In this document: positions 7,916 through 16,697 of the stretch, piece by piece | Numbering within the stretch: position 1 is the first letter of the stretch | Layout of the letters: each line of letters opens with the position of its first letter | Assembly (NCBI RefSeq): GCF_007971025.1 | Contig: NZ_CP042436.1 | Location: forward strand, 4,154,001-4,218,000 | Direction: 5' to 3' | Origin: Mucilaginibacter ginsenosidivorans | Lineage (GTDB): Bacteria; Bacteroidota; Bacteroidia; Sphingobacteriales; Sphingobacteriaceae | Length of the DNA: 64,000 bases | Notes under the pieces: generated by a model | Databases searched by the model: none | Told to the model about the DNA's origin: nothing | Seen by the model: the letters and a program-made list of their open reading frames with translations, nothing else | Made by a program: the position numbers and the translations under genes

Positions 7916-8605
7916 TTATGCTTCAAATTTGTATCCGACGCCTTTGACCGTCGAAACAATATCGTCTCCTAATTTCTCGCGCAGCTTGCGGATGTGCACA
8001 TCGATAGTACGATTAGTAACTACTACCGAATCTTCCCATATATTTTTCAGGATCACTTCGCGGGTATAAACCTTGCCTGGTTTGGATGCAAGTAGGTAAA
8101 GCAATTCGAACTCCTTCTTGGCCAACACCACCTTCTCCCCTTTCTGGAAAACAAGGTAAGCTTCACGATCGATCACCAAACCACCAATTTCCAGTTTGTT
8201 GTCGGTTACTTCCTCGGCAGGTGCGTTCCTGCGCAGGATGGCGTTGATGCGGCTTACCAAAGCTCTTGGTTTTATAGGCTTGGCTATGTAATCATCGGCG
8301 CCCACGTTGAAACCCGCTATTTCGGAATATTCCTCGCTCCTTGCTGTCAGGAATACCATAAAAGTGTTCTTGAACTCGGGCATGGTACGCATGATGCGGC
8401 AGGCTTCAATACCGTCCATCTTGGGCATCATGATATCAAGGACGATCAGGTCGGGCAACACTTTCTTGGCCTCCGAAACAGCCTCCTGGCCGTTTCGGGC
8501 TGTATAAACCTGGTAACCTTCTTTCTTTAAGTTGTACTCAATCAGCTCCAATATATCCGGCTCGTCATCAACAATCAAAATTTTTTGTTTAGCAGATGTG
8601 CTCAT
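7916..8605 (-). CDS. OmpR/PhoB-family response regulator
   Basis: A 229-residue two-domain regulator. The receiver domain (about 1-122) has the acidic pocket Asp13-Asp14, phospho-acceptor Asp57 in LIVLDIMMP, the conserved Thr/Ser in FLTARSEE and Lys in YIAKPIKP. The C-terminal winged helix has RTIDVHIRKLREKLG, the recognition-helix pattern of OmpR-type proteins, and ends GVGYKFEA. It probably activates or represses transcription when phosphorylated. No histidine kinase is adjacent, so the partner is elsewhere and the regulon cannot be named. In Bacteroidota this type is often annotated as PhoB-like. It is transcribed alone, convergent with the H1-like gene. Confidence 0.92.
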   Translation of the reverse strand: MSTSAKQKILIVDDEPDILELIEYNLKKEGYQVYTARNGQEAVSEAKKVLPDLIVLDIMMPKMDGIEACRIMRTMPEFKNTFMVFLTARSEEYSEIAGFNVGADDYIAKPIKPRALVSRINAILRRNAPAEEVTDNKLEIGGLVIDREAYLVFQKGEKVVLAKKEFELLYLLASKPGKVYTREVILKNIWEDSVVVTNRTIDVHIRKLREKLGDDIVSTVKGVGYKFEA

Positions 8606-8694
8606 GGTTGAAATTTTGCATAAATGTATGAGCTTAAGAAAAGCAAATAGTTACCTAAATATTAACAAATTGTTAAGTGTTACCTTTTCTTAAC

Positions 8695-9840
8695 TTACAA
8701 TTGAGCCTTATTAAACGTTTTGTTTAAAAATTCTTCAAGATCTGCACCTGTAATGTTTTTTGCAATGATGGTTCCCTGCGGGTCTATCATAAAATTCGAG
8801 GGAATGGCCTCTATATGATATAATACTTCTGTCGGTCCGTTAAAATTCTTCAGGTCCGAGGCATGGTTCCAGGTTAGCCCATCTTTTTTTATAGCCTGTT
8901 CCCACAATCTTTTATCTACATCGAGCGATATTCCCAATATATTAAGGCCCTTTGATTTAAAGATATTATACTGCTTTACCACGTTAGGGTTTTCTGCCCG
9001 GCACGGCGCACACCACGAGGCCCAAAAATCGACCAGAACATATTTACCTTTATAATCTGACAATTTAACAGGCTTGCCATCAAGGCCGCTTGTCGTAAAA
9101 TCCGGCGCCTTATGGCCTACAGAAAGCGGTGCGATCTCTTTTATATGACGCAGAAAGCGCTGAACATCCGGGTTATCTTTAAAATTGTCTTTTATTTTAT
9201 CGGCATAAGCTACCATTTGCTGTTCATAGCGTGTCGGTTCAAGCCCTGTTAATGCATAAAATCCGACTAACGAATTAACATTGGTTTCTGCAAATTTCAG
9301 CACTTCTTCACTTTGCTGGCCAACTTCTTTCATAATCATCGGCCTGTAAACATTAACCAGAGAATCTGACGGGCGCCCTAATTTTTGAGACTTGTCCCTG
9401 TACTCATCTACTATTTTTTTGATGCGCGTATTGTAAACATTGTTAATGCGGTTGAATTCCTTCATTTTATCGGCATCTTCCGAGCCTGTTGCATTATAAG
9501 TATGCGTACTGTCCTGCAGATTTGTCGAAAATTCTATATCATTCCCATTTTTCGCTATCAGGTCGAATATATTTTCGCCCACCTTAATATCATAAAGGTT
9601 GGCATAAGGGGTTTGACGTTTAAATGTAAATTTACCGTTTTCGCTTAGATTGGTGGAGTCGACCATAGAAAGTCCGCCACCTGCCGAACCAGAACTATCG
9701 GCCTGGTACAGGTACACTTTTTTCAGGCTGCCCGGGTTTGTAACGGTCCCTGATATGGTAAAACTTTTGTTGTCCTTGCATGAACTTGCTATTACTAACA
9801 GCAAGGCAATAAAACAATTGATAACAATACTTTTCTTCAT
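8695..9840 (-). CDS. TlpA-like thioredoxin lipoprotein with N-terminal DUF4369-like domain
   Basis: This 381-residue lipoprotein has signal MKKSIVINCFIALLLVIASSC (Cys21). Residues 25-120 look like DUF4369 (FTISGTVTNP, KKVYLYQ), the middle is a helical linker, and residues 240-381 form an AhpC/TSA-thioredoxin domain with the redox motif WCAPC (Cys277, Cys280) after LVDFWAS. A cis-proline follows in EAIPSNFMID. It probably reduces or isomerises disulfides of envelope proteins from the outer leaflet of a periplasmic membrane. Its ATG directly follows the gatB stop codon (TAAATG), so it is the second gene of that transcript, though the functions are unrelated. Confidence 0.88.
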   Translation of the reverse strand: MKKSIVINCFIALLLVIASSCKDNKSFTISGTVTNPGSLKKVYLYQADSSGSAGGGLSMVDSTNLSENGKFTFKRQTPYANLYDIKVGENIFDLIAKNGNDIEFSTNLQDSTHTYNATGSEDADKMKEFNRINNVYNTRIKKIVDEYRDKSQKLGRPSDSLVNVYRPMIMKEVGQQSEEVLKFAETNVNSLVGFYALTGLEPTRYEQQMVAYADKIKDNFKDNPDVQRFLRHIKEIAPLSVGHKAPDFTTSGLDGKPVKLSDYKGKYVLVDFWASWCAPCRAENPNVVKQYNIFKSKGLNILGISLDVDKRLWEQAIKKDGLTWNHASDLKNFNGPTEVLYHIEAIPSNFMIDPQGTIIAKNITGADLEEFLNKTFNKAQL

Positions 9841-11289
9841 TTATTTTGATTCTAATTCTTTTATCAATAACTGGTTGGTCTTTTGCGGATCTATCTTACC
9901 TCTCGACTGCTTCATTATTTCGCCCATAAATAGTCCTAAAACGCCTTTCTTCCCCTTCTGGTATTCTTTTACCTTATCGGGGAACTTGGCAATAGCCTGG
10001 CTGATGAACTGTTGTACATCGTCTTCGCCTGCGGTTATCAGCAAATTCAGTCCCTTCGCCAGTTCTTCGGGAGTTAGCGACCTTTCCGATATCATCGCCG
10101 GGAACAGCTTTTGAGCAGCAACCGAATTGTTAACCTTACCGCTGTCAACCAGGCCGATCAGCGCGGCCAATTTAGCCGGTTCAATATCGAATTCTGTAAT
10201 CTGTTTGCCATTTTCGTTCAAATACGACTTCACCTGCCCCATCAGCCAGTTTGCAGCAGATTTGTAATTGTCCGTATGCGTTATCAGTTCCTCAAAATAC
10301 AGGGCAATTTCCTTATCGGCGGTAATCACCGCAGCATCGTAGGCAGGTAATCCCAACGCCGAGGTATATTTCTCATAAAGCTCGTTCGGTAAGGCCGGGA
10401 GGCCTTTTTTTACAGTATTAACGTATTCATTGGTCAGGAATAGCGGCTGCAGATCAGGCTCGGGGAAATAGCGATAATCGTTAGCCATTTCTTTGGAACG
10501 CAAAACAGATGTTTCGCCGGTATCGGCATCAAAATTCAATGTATTTTGTTCGATATGGCCGCCCTGCTCCAGGATAGTTACCTGGCGTTCAAACTCATGC
10601 TCGATAGCGCGCTGTACATTGCGTATCGAGTTCATGTTCTTTACTTCACAGCGGTTTCCATACGCAGTGTCCCCTTTCAGTCGCACCGAAATATTGGCAT
10701 CGCATCGCATACTGCCCTCTTCCATGTTCCCATCGCATATTTCAAGGTAACGCAGCAACTTACGTACTTCGGTAAGATACTGACCGGCCTCTTCGGCACT
10801 CCTGATATCCGGTTCGGATACGATCTCGATCAGCGGTACCCCTGCCCTGTTCAGGTCTATCAGCGAATCGGCGTGGTGCTGGTCGTGCATGCTTTTCCCC
10901 GCATCTTCCTCCATGTGCATATGATGGATAGCGATTTCCTTTTGCGTTCCGTCGGACAATCTAACCAATACCGAGCCGCCTATACATATAGGCGCCTGGT
11001 CCTGGGTTATTTGATAGCCTTTTGGCAGGTCGGCATAAAAATAATTTTTGCGGGCGAAAGTATTATTAAGATTGATAGTAGAATTACAAGCCAGGCCCAT
11101 CTTCACGGCATATTCTACCATTTTTTTGTTGATCATCGGCAATGTCCCCGGATGACCGAGTGAGACCATGCTAATGTGCTCGTTGGGATCGCCCCCAAAC
11201 GCTGCCGAATCAGAAGAAAATGCCTTACTTAATGTAGATAACTGAGCATGCACCTCCAAACCCACAACAAGCTCGTACTTATCTTTCAT
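9841..11289 (-). CDS. gatB: Aspartyl/glutamyl-tRNA amidotransferase subunit B
   Basis: A 482-residue GatB. It begins DKYELVVGLEVHAQLST and contains the signature LNRAGVPLIEIVSEPD, plus a DYRYFPEPDLQPL segment typical of the cradle domain. The C-terminal YqeY-like tail ends in GLFMGEIMKQSRGKIDP. With GatA and GatC it converts misacylated Glu-tRNA(Gln) or Asp-tRNA(Asn) to the amidated form in the cytoplasm. GatA and GatC are not in the window, which is common in Bacteroidota. The start is the ATG preceded by a short leader with a TATATTTG box at 11337-11344. It abuts the TlpA-like gene with no spacing. Confidence 0.96.
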   Translation of the reverse strand: MKDKYELVVGLEVHAQLSTLSKAFSSDSAAFGGDPNEHISMVSLGHPGTLPMINKKMVEYAVKMGLACNSTINLNNTFARKNYFYADLPKGYQITQDQAPICIGGSVLVRLSDGTQKEIAIHHMHMEEDAGKSMHDQHHADSLIDLNRAGVPLIEIVSEPDIRSAEEAGQYLTEVRKLLRYLEICDGNMEEGSMRCDANISVRLKGDTAYGNRCEVKNMNSIRNVQRAIEHEFERQVTILEQGGHIEQNTLNFDADTGETSVLRSKEMANDYRYFPEPDLQPLFLTNEYVNTVKKGLPALPNELYEKYTSALGLPAYDAAVITADKEIALYFEELITHTDNYKSAANWLMGQVKSYLNENGKQITEFDIEPAKLAALIGLVDSGKVNNSVAAQKLFPAMISERSLTPEELAKGLNLLITAGEDDVQQFISQAIAKFPDKVKEYQKGKKGVLGLFMGEIMKQSRGKIDPQKTNQLLIKELESK

Positions 11290-11336
11290 TTTTTGCTGAT
11301 AGAATTATAATACCAAATATGCTCATAAGCAGGTGC

Positions 11337-11344
11337 CAAATATA
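11337..11344 (-). promoter_or_regulatory. Candidate -7 box for gatB
   Basis: On the minus strand this reads TATATTTG, an 8/8 match to TAnnTTTG, 48 bases before the gatB ATG. No clear TTTG was found at the usual -33 distance, so support is moderate. Confidence 0.45.
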
Positions 11345-11576
11345 AGCTAAAACTCATAAATACACAGGCTTTAAGCGCCGATGTTACAATTTATAGCAGA
11401 TTATTACGTTTAAAAGCAACAATTCCCCGATTGTATTTTACTAAACTTTTTCACACAACCAGGGCGTGATCGATCCCGTTTTAACACGAATTAAAATAAA
11501 CTAAAATTTTAGTTGGTAATTTATATTTCTTTATATAACTTCGAATAACTAAAAATTTGATTATAAACCGAACCCT

Positions 11577-12776
11577 ATGCAAACGACACAATACATCGTA
11601 CTCGCTAATGTATATATTGCCGTATTTCTTGGTTTTTATATACTATTTTTACGGAAAGAGACATTCTTCCAGTTGAACCGGGCGTACCTGCTTGGCTCGG
11701 TGCTCCTGTCATTTACCCTTCCTGTTATCCAGGCGGGCTGGCTGCAGCAAACGGACCTGGCCCGGCAGCTAAAGATCATTTACCTGAAACCGGTAACCAT
11801 ACTGGCACACCCCGTTTCGGTAGCACAAACCTGGACACCTATGGAAATAATATTTCTGCTCTATATATTCGGGGTGGCAATCCTTTCAATATACTTGCTG
11901 GGCAGGCTTTTGATTGTACTAAGAATTATAAACCGGGCGGATACCTCTGCCCCATGGTCGTTTTTCAGAAAGATAAACCTCGGCGGGTCATCCAACCCCT
12001 TGATCTGCGAACACGAAAATATCCACGCAGCGCAATGGCATACGGTGGATGTGTTGCTGATGGAGATCGTGGTAATCATCAACTGGTTCAACCCCGCTGT
12101 ATACTTACTTCGAAAAGAGATAAAAAATGTGCATGAGTTTATTGCCGATGAAGGTGCGCTGCGCAGGGCAAATAATAAAAAGGAGTATGCGTTGCTTTTA
12201 TTCAGTCAAACGTTCGAAACACCAACAAACACTTTAGTTAACACATTTTTTAACCAGAATTTATTAAAACAGCGTATTATGATGATCCAAAGAAATAAAT
12301 CGCAGAAAAAGGCCCTTGTTAAATATGGTTGCGCGATCCCGCTCATTGCTTTAATGCTGATCTTATCTTCGGCCGCTAACGGCGGACCTGCAGGCGGAAG
12401 CGTGGCAGATGGTAAACCCAGCCAAACCAAGCAAAAGAAACATGAAGAACCGGTATTTACCGCCGTTGAACAGGCACCTACCTTTCCGGGCGGAATGAAT
12501 AAGTTTTATGAGTTCCTCGGGCGAACCATCAGGTACCCGACTCTAATGAAAGAGAAAAAAGTGCAGGGCAGAGTATTTCTGAATTTCATTATAGAAAAGG
12601 ACGGTTCGCTCAGTCACATTAAAGTACTGCGCGAACCCGGATATGGCGCTGGTAAAGAAGCTGTCAGAGCAATGTCGCTATGCCCGAAATGGAACCCGGG
12701 CATACAAAACGGCCGCAAAGTAAGAGTAGAATACAATGTTCCGATCAACTTTGCTTTGGAAGATGTTAAAGGGTAG
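11577..12776 (+). CDS. M56-family membrane peptidase (BlaR1/MecR1-like) fused to a TonB C-terminal domain
   Basis: The 399-residue protein has N-terminal membrane helices (residues about 5-25, 36-52, 90-117). A zinc-peptidase segment follows, CEHENIHAAQWHTVD, in which His146-Glu147-x-x-His150 is the HExxH motif and Glu187 in VHEFIADE is a likely third ligand. A further helix lies near 248-263, and residues 300-399 form a TonB C-terminal domain (EQAPTFPGGMNKFYEFL, then YPTLMKEKKVQGRVFLNFII). Family knowledge: M56 proteins sense or cleave and usually pair with a BlaI/MecI repressor. No such repressor is adjacent here. The TonB domain may contact cell-wall or outer-membrane partners. Confidence 0.85.
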   Translation: MQTTQYIVLANVYIAVFLGFYILFLRKETFFQLNRAYLLGSVLLSFTLPVIQAGWLQQTDLARQLKIIYLKPVTILAHPVSVAQTWTPMEIIFLLYIFGVAILSIYLLGRLLIVLRIINRADTSAPWSFFRKINLGGSSNPLICEHENIHAAQWHTVDVLLMEIVVIINWFNPAVYLLRKEIKNVHEFIADEGALRRANNKKEYALLLFSQTFETPTNTLVNTFFNQNLLKQRIMMIQRNKSQKKALVKYGCAIPLIALMLILSSAANGGPAGGSVADGKPSQTKQKKHEEPVFTAVEQAPTFPGGMNKFYEFLGRTIRYPTLMKEKKVQGRVFLNFIIEKDGSLSHIKVLREPGYGAGKEAVRAMSLCPKWNPGIQNGRKVRVEYNVPINFALEDVKG

Positions 12777-12790
12777 TTGAAAAAGCCCAT

Positions 12791-12887
12791 CTCATTTCGA
12801 GTGATAGTAGGAAATCTTAGACACTTTGCATTGTCTGTTATACATGTCGTTTAAGATTTCTCCTCACTACGCTCGTTCGAAATGACA
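12791..12887. repeat. Imperfect long inverted repeat, interspersed-element type
   Basis: The left arm (from CATTTCGAGTGATAG to GAAATCTTA) and the right arm (from TAAGATTTC to GTTCGAAATGA) pair as imperfect inverted copies around a loop of about 32 bases. It sits between the M56 and alaS stop codons. The right arm resembles a word I have often seen between genes of Bacteroidota genomes. It could form a large bidirectional hairpin and act as a terminator. Confidence 0.6.
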
Positions 12888-12898
12888 TGGAATTAATA

Positions 12899-15601
12899 TT
12901 ATTTGATAAAATCCTTTGCCTTTTCCAGCGCTTTGTCAAGTCCGCTCACATCCTTACCACCTGCCGTGGCATAAAACGGCTGACCGCCGCCGCCGCCCTG
13001 TATCTCTTTGGCCAGTTCGCGAATAATGTTGCCGGCGTTGAGACCTTTATCCTTCACCAGGTTCTCGGAGATCATAACCGTAAGGTTCGGTTTTCCCTCT
13101 ATATCAGCCCCCAAAACCAGGAACAGGTTCGGAACGATATCCTTTAGCTGGTACGCCAGGTTTTTTACCGCGTCAGCATTGGGTAAGGTCACCTTTTCGG
13201 CTATAAAACTAATGCCATTGATGTCCTGCACTTTTTTAGCCAGTTCATTTTTTAAACCAGATGATTTTTCCAAAACCGACTTTTCGAGTTCTTTTTTTAG
13301 CTTATTATTCTCTTCAAGCAAGGTTTCGATGCTTTTGCCGATATCCTTTGGATTTTTCAGCAGCTCTTTAAGCTGATGGATCAGTTTGCTTTGTTCGTTG
13401 ATGTAGTTCTCGGCACCAATGCCCGTAATGGCCTCGACACGGCGAACGCCGGCGGCAACAGCACTTTCGGATATGATCTTGAAATAGCCGATCTGCCCGG
13501 TGGCTTTTACATGAGTGCCCCCGCAAAGTTCTTTCGAGAAAGCATCGTCAAAAGTAATGACGCGTACATATTCGCCATATTTTTCTCCAAATAAAGCTGT
13601 AACACCGCTGGTGATGGCAACCTGGTAGGCCACATTGCGTTCTTCCTTTAATGGGATATTTTCGCGTACTTTTTCATTCACAATAGCTTCAATCCGGGCG
13701 AGTTCCTCATCGGTTACTTTGGCGAAATGGGAGAAGTCGAAGCGCAGGTATTCATTATTTACTAATGAGCCTTTTTGATTAACGTGGCTGCCCAAAACCT
13801 GTTTCAGCGCGGCGTGCAACAAGTGCGTAGCCGAGTGGTTTTCCTGTATGCTGTTGCGCCTTTCCGGGTCGACAATGGCCGTCAATGCATCGCCAATGGC
13901 TTTGTCAGACGGCATATTATCCACGAAATGAACGATCAGGGCATTCTCTTTTTTGGTGTCCGTCACCTGTATGATCTCCCCGTCCGGGAAAACCAGTTGA
14001 CCGGTATCCCCTACCTGTCCGCCGCTTTCTGCATAAAAAGGCGTTTTATCCAGTACAATTTGATACTGCTCTTTACCCTTCGCGCTTACCTTGCGGTATT
14101 TGGTAATATGCGAAATAGTTTCCAGCTCATCATAGCCTGTAAACGCTATTGAGTCGTCATCTTTTACTATCACCCAGTCGCCGGTGTCGATGGCGGTTGC
14201 TGCACGGGAGCGGTTTTTTTGTTCGGCGAGGGCCTGGTTGAAGCCCTCCATATCAACTGTCCACCCTATTTCACGCGTCATTAGCTCTGTTAAATCAATA
14301 GGGAAACCATAAGTATCTGATAATTCAAATGCGAATTTTCCATCCAATTCATTCCTTAAGCTTTGTATGACATCAGCATCACGATAAACTGCAGCTGAGT
14401 TAGAACCTTGTCGATTGACGGTGGTATATTCTTCGAATTTTTTTATGCCTTGCTCTAATGTCCTCAAAAAAGCTGTTTCTTCCTCTAATACTACTCTCTG
14501 CACAAAGTCCTTTTGACTCCACAATTCATCAAACACCCCTTTAAACTGTCCCGCTAATATCGGCACTAACGTATTCAGGAAAGGCTCTTTGAAACCCAGG
14601 TATTGATATTGGTACCTGACAGCTCTGCGCAGGATACGGCGTATCACATAACCAGCTTTGTTATTGGATGGCAACTGTCCGTCGGCAATGGTAAAACTAA
14701 CCGCGCGAACGTGGTCGGCCAATACACGCATGGCTACGGCAGTGTTCCAATCTGTGTCACCCGGTATGCCGGAGCTGTTATAAGTTTTCTTGCTTTTTTC
14801 AGCTATGAATTGGATCAGCTGCTGAAAAACATCCGTATCATAATTAGATGATTTGCGCTGCAGCACACGCACCAGGCGTTCAAAACCCATCCCCGTATCC
14901 ACATGCTTGGCAGGCAGGGGCTGTAATGAACCATCCTTCAGGCGGTTAAACTGCATGAATACATTGTTCCATATTTCTATCACCTGCGGATCGTCGGCAT
15001 TAACCAAGGTTGCGCCGCTAACCTTCTGCCGCTCTTCGTCTGTGCGATTATCATAATGGATCTCGGAACACGGTCCGCAGGGGCCGGTCTCGCCCATCTC
15101 CCAAAAATTATCTTTTTTATTGCCTAAAAGGATATGGTCTTCGGGCACGTATTGTTTCCAGTAATCATAAGCCTCCTGGTCCTTTGGCAGGCCCTCCTTT
15201 TCGTCGCCTTCAAAAATGGTAACGTACAGCCGGTCCTTGTCTATCTTATATACATCGGTAAGCAGTTCCCAACTCCATTCAATGGCCTCTTTTTTAAAGT
15301 AGTCGCCAAAGCTCCAGTTGCCCAGCATCTCGAACATGGTGTGGTGATAGGTATCAATACCTACTTCCTCCAGGTCGTTATGTTTGCCCGAAACACGCAA
15401 ACAGCGCTGCGTATCCGCCACACGCTTGTATTTCGCCGGCGCCTCGCCCAAAAAAATATCCTTAAACTGGTTCATACCCGCATTGGTGAACATCAATGTA
15501 GGATCGTTTTTAACAACAATAGGCGCTGAGGGCACAATCTGGTGTCCTTTGGAAGCAAAAAAATCAAGAAAAGCCTTACGTATTTCGGAAGCGGTCATCA
15601 T
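12899..15601 (-). CDS. alaS: Alanine--tRNA ligase
   Basis: A 900-residue class II synthetase that charges tRNA-Ala. The catalytic domain opens with TASEIRKAFLDFF and contains FTNAGMNQFKD and GFERLVRVLQ. The editing domain has HSATHLLHAAL and the zinc motif ends CGGTHVKATGQIG. The C-terminal C-Ala domain is present (LFLVLGADIEGKPNL, GGGGGQPFYATAGG). Length is normal. ATG at 15601 is used; a second ATG follows at 15598 and a TTG at 15610 is in frame. A TATCTTTG promoter box lies at 15608-15615, immediately before the ATG, so the mRNA may be nearly leaderless and a start further upstream is ruled out. Confidence 0.96.
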   Translation of the reverse strand: MMTASEIRKAFLDFFASKGHQIVPSAPIVVKNDPTLMFTNAGMNQFKDIFLGEAPAKYKRVADTQRCLRVSGKHNDLEEVGIDTYHHTMFEMLGNWSFGDYFKKEAIEWSWELLTDVYKIDKDRLYVTIFEGDEKEGLPKDQEAYDYWKQYVPEDHILLGNKKDNFWEMGETGPCGPCSEIHYDNRTDEERQKVSGATLVNADDPQVIEIWNNVFMQFNRLKDGSLQPLPAKHVDTGMGFERLVRVLQRKSSNYDTDVFQQLIQFIAEKSKKTYNSSGIPGDTDWNTAVAMRVLADHVRAVSFTIADGQLPSNNKAGYVIRRILRRAVRYQYQYLGFKEPFLNTLVPILAGQFKGVFDELWSQKDFVQRVVLEEETAFLRTLEQGIKKFEEYTTVNRQGSNSAAVYRDADVIQSLRNELDGKFAFELSDTYGFPIDLTELMTREIGWTVDMEGFNQALAEQKNRSRAATAIDTGDWVIVKDDDSIAFTGYDELETISHITKYRKVSAKGKEQYQIVLDKTPFYAESGGQVGDTGQLVFPDGEIIQVTDTKKENALIVHFVDNMPSDKAIGDALTAIVDPERRNSIQENHSATHLLHAALKQVLGSHVNQKGSLVNNEYLRFDFSHFAKVTDEELARIEAIVNEKVRENIPLKEERNVAYQVAITSGVTALFGEKYGEYVRVITFDDAFSKELCGGTHVKATGQIGYFKIISESAVAAGVRRVEAITGIGAENYINEQSKLIHQLKELLKNPKDIGKSIETLLEENNKLKKELEKSVLEKSSGLKNELAKKVQDINGISFIAEKVTLPNADAVKNLAYQLKDIVPNLFLVLGADIEGKPNLTVMISENLVKDKGLNAGNIIRELAKEIQGGGGGQPFYATAGGKDVSGLDKALEKAKDFIK

Positions 15602-15607
15602 AGGGTG

Positions 15608-15615
15608 CAAAGATA
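15608..15615 (-). promoter_or_regulatory. Candidate -7 box of alaS, very close to the start codon
   Basis: Reads TATCTTTG on the minus strand (8/8 to TAnnTTTG) and ends only six bases before the ATG at 15601. A transcript from it would have almost no 5' leader. No clean -33 TTTG was seen. Confidence 0.45.
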
Positions 15616-15658
15616 GAATTATTGTCCGAACCGGAATTAATCACTAAATTTGTTAATA

Positions 15659-15877
15659 ATGGAAGCATTGAAAATTGACATTCAGAATGACCAGGAAAAA
15701 AAGGTGCTTTTAGCATTCCTGGACAGTTTAAGTTATCAATACCGTACAGAAAATGATGATTACGCATTGTCAGATGCTGATGTACAGGAAATGATAAAAC
15801 GTAAAGCCGATTTTCTGAGCGGCAAAACAACATCATGCCCCTGGAGCCAAATAAAACAAGACTATAAAGGTGTTTGA
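15659..15877 (+). CDS. RelB/ParD-like antitoxin
   Basis: A 72-residue acidic-basic protein starting MEALKIDIQ. It has a middle LLAFLDSLSYQY helix, LSDADVQEMIKRK and a short C-terminal tail ending QIKQDYKGV. Size and pattern fit small antitoxins of the RelE/ParE type that neutralise the toxin encoded next. The start ATG at 15659 is chosen over an upstream non-ATG codon. Its stop (TGA, 15875-15877) overlaps the toxin's GTG start by eight bases, the normal arrangement for such modules. The toxin gene is frameshifted, so the antitoxin may now be an orphan. Confidence 0.7.
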   Translation: MEALKIDIQNDQEKKVLLAFLDSLSYQYRTENDDYALSDADVQEMIKRKADFLSGKTTSCPWSQIKQDYKGV

Positions 15878-16159
15878 TGTTGAATTACTCGCTCAGGCTG
15901 AAGATGAATTGTCTGAAGCGTACGAGTGGTATAACGAAAAGCAAGACGGGCTTGGCGATAGATTATTCGACGAAGTCAACCACTATTTAACACTAATTGA
16001 AACCAACCCTTTTCATTTCCCGGTCAGTATCAACAGGAGTTACGAACAACCGCTTTAAAGATTTTCCCTTACCTTGTAATTTACTGGGTTGATGACCCGA
16101 ATAAAAAGGAATTTGTAACATCTATTTTCCACACCAGCCGTAATCCATTAAATCACTGA
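15870..16159 (+). pseudogene. ParE/RelE-like toxin with a single-base frameshift
   Basis: The frame from GTG at 15870 encodes an N-terminus typical of ParE toxins (AEDELSEAYEWYNEKQDGLGDRLFDEV) but stops at 16056-16058. The missing C-terminal half is intact in another frame: TTALKIFPYLVIYWVDD, then FVTSIFHTSRNP, ending with TGA at 16157-16159. Joining them needs one extra base somewhere between about 16008 and 16055; adding a C in the run near 16019-16021 gives a natural FHFPGQYQQELRTTALK junction. It is either a disabled toxin or a base-calling error. The intact antitoxin precedes it. Confidence 0.72.
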
Positions 16160-16244
16160 CAATTACCTGTCGTAACAAGTTTTCCACATTTTAGTAATTT
16201 GCAGAACTTTAGAAACGTTACCTCGTATAAACGCGAAAGATAAT

Positions 16245-16252
16245 TACATTTG
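16245..16252 (+). promoter_or_regulatory. Candidate -7 box of the MerR gene
   Basis: TACATTTG (8/8 to TAnnTTTG) ends only four bases before the ATG at 16257. As with alaS, transcription from it would give a leaderless or nearly leaderless mRNA. Confidence 0.4.
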
Positions 16253-16256
16253 AGAC

Positions 16257-16592
16257 ATGCCGTATAAAGAACACGAGATCAGCAAGATGTACTATACCAT
16301 GGGTGAAGTTGCCGCGATTTTTGATGTAAATCAGTCGCTGATCAGGTTTTATGAGAAGGAATTTGATGTACTTCAGCCCAAGAAGAACAAAAAGGGAAAC
16401 CGTTATTTTACCCCTGAAGATATTGAACACCTGCGTATCATTTTCCATTTGATAAAGGAAAAAGGATACACTTTGAATGGCGCTAAGGACCATTTAAAGA
16501 AAAACATGGGTGATGCCAAGGAAAATCAGCGTGTAATTGACGCACTCGAGAACATCAAGAAATTCCTGCTCGAAGTCCGCGAACAGCTATAA
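16257..16592 (+). CDS. MerR-family transcriptional regulator
   Basis: A 111-residue protein with one winged helix-turn-helix domain. YYTMGEVAAIFDVNQSLIRFYEKEF is the MerR recognition region, followed by KGNRYFTPEDIEHL (wing 2) and LIKEKGYTLNGAKDHL. A short C-terminal coiled segment (VIDALENIKKFLLEVREQL) is the dimerisation helix; there is no effector domain and no Cys-rich metal site. It is very similar in layout to a small MerR protein conserved across Bacteroidota. No target is evident nearby; the next gene is comEC. Confidence 0.9.
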   Translation: MPYKEHEISKMYYTMGEVAAIFDVNQSLIRFYEKEFDVLQPKKNKKGNRYFTPEDIEHLRIIFHLIKEKGYTLNGAKDHLKKNMGDAKENQRVIDALENIKKFLLEVREQL

Positions 16593-16697
16593 CACTATCC
16601 CGGGATTTTACAGATTTTACCGGATACTGCCGTTATCAGCTTTCAAAGCTTCTTCTTAAGCTATATCACAACCTGAAAAATCATATCTTTAACCGGT

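Noticed and set aside
10546..11163. Plus-strand open frame of about 200 codons within gatB
   Set aside because: Antisense shadow of a certain gene, without its own motifs or promoter.
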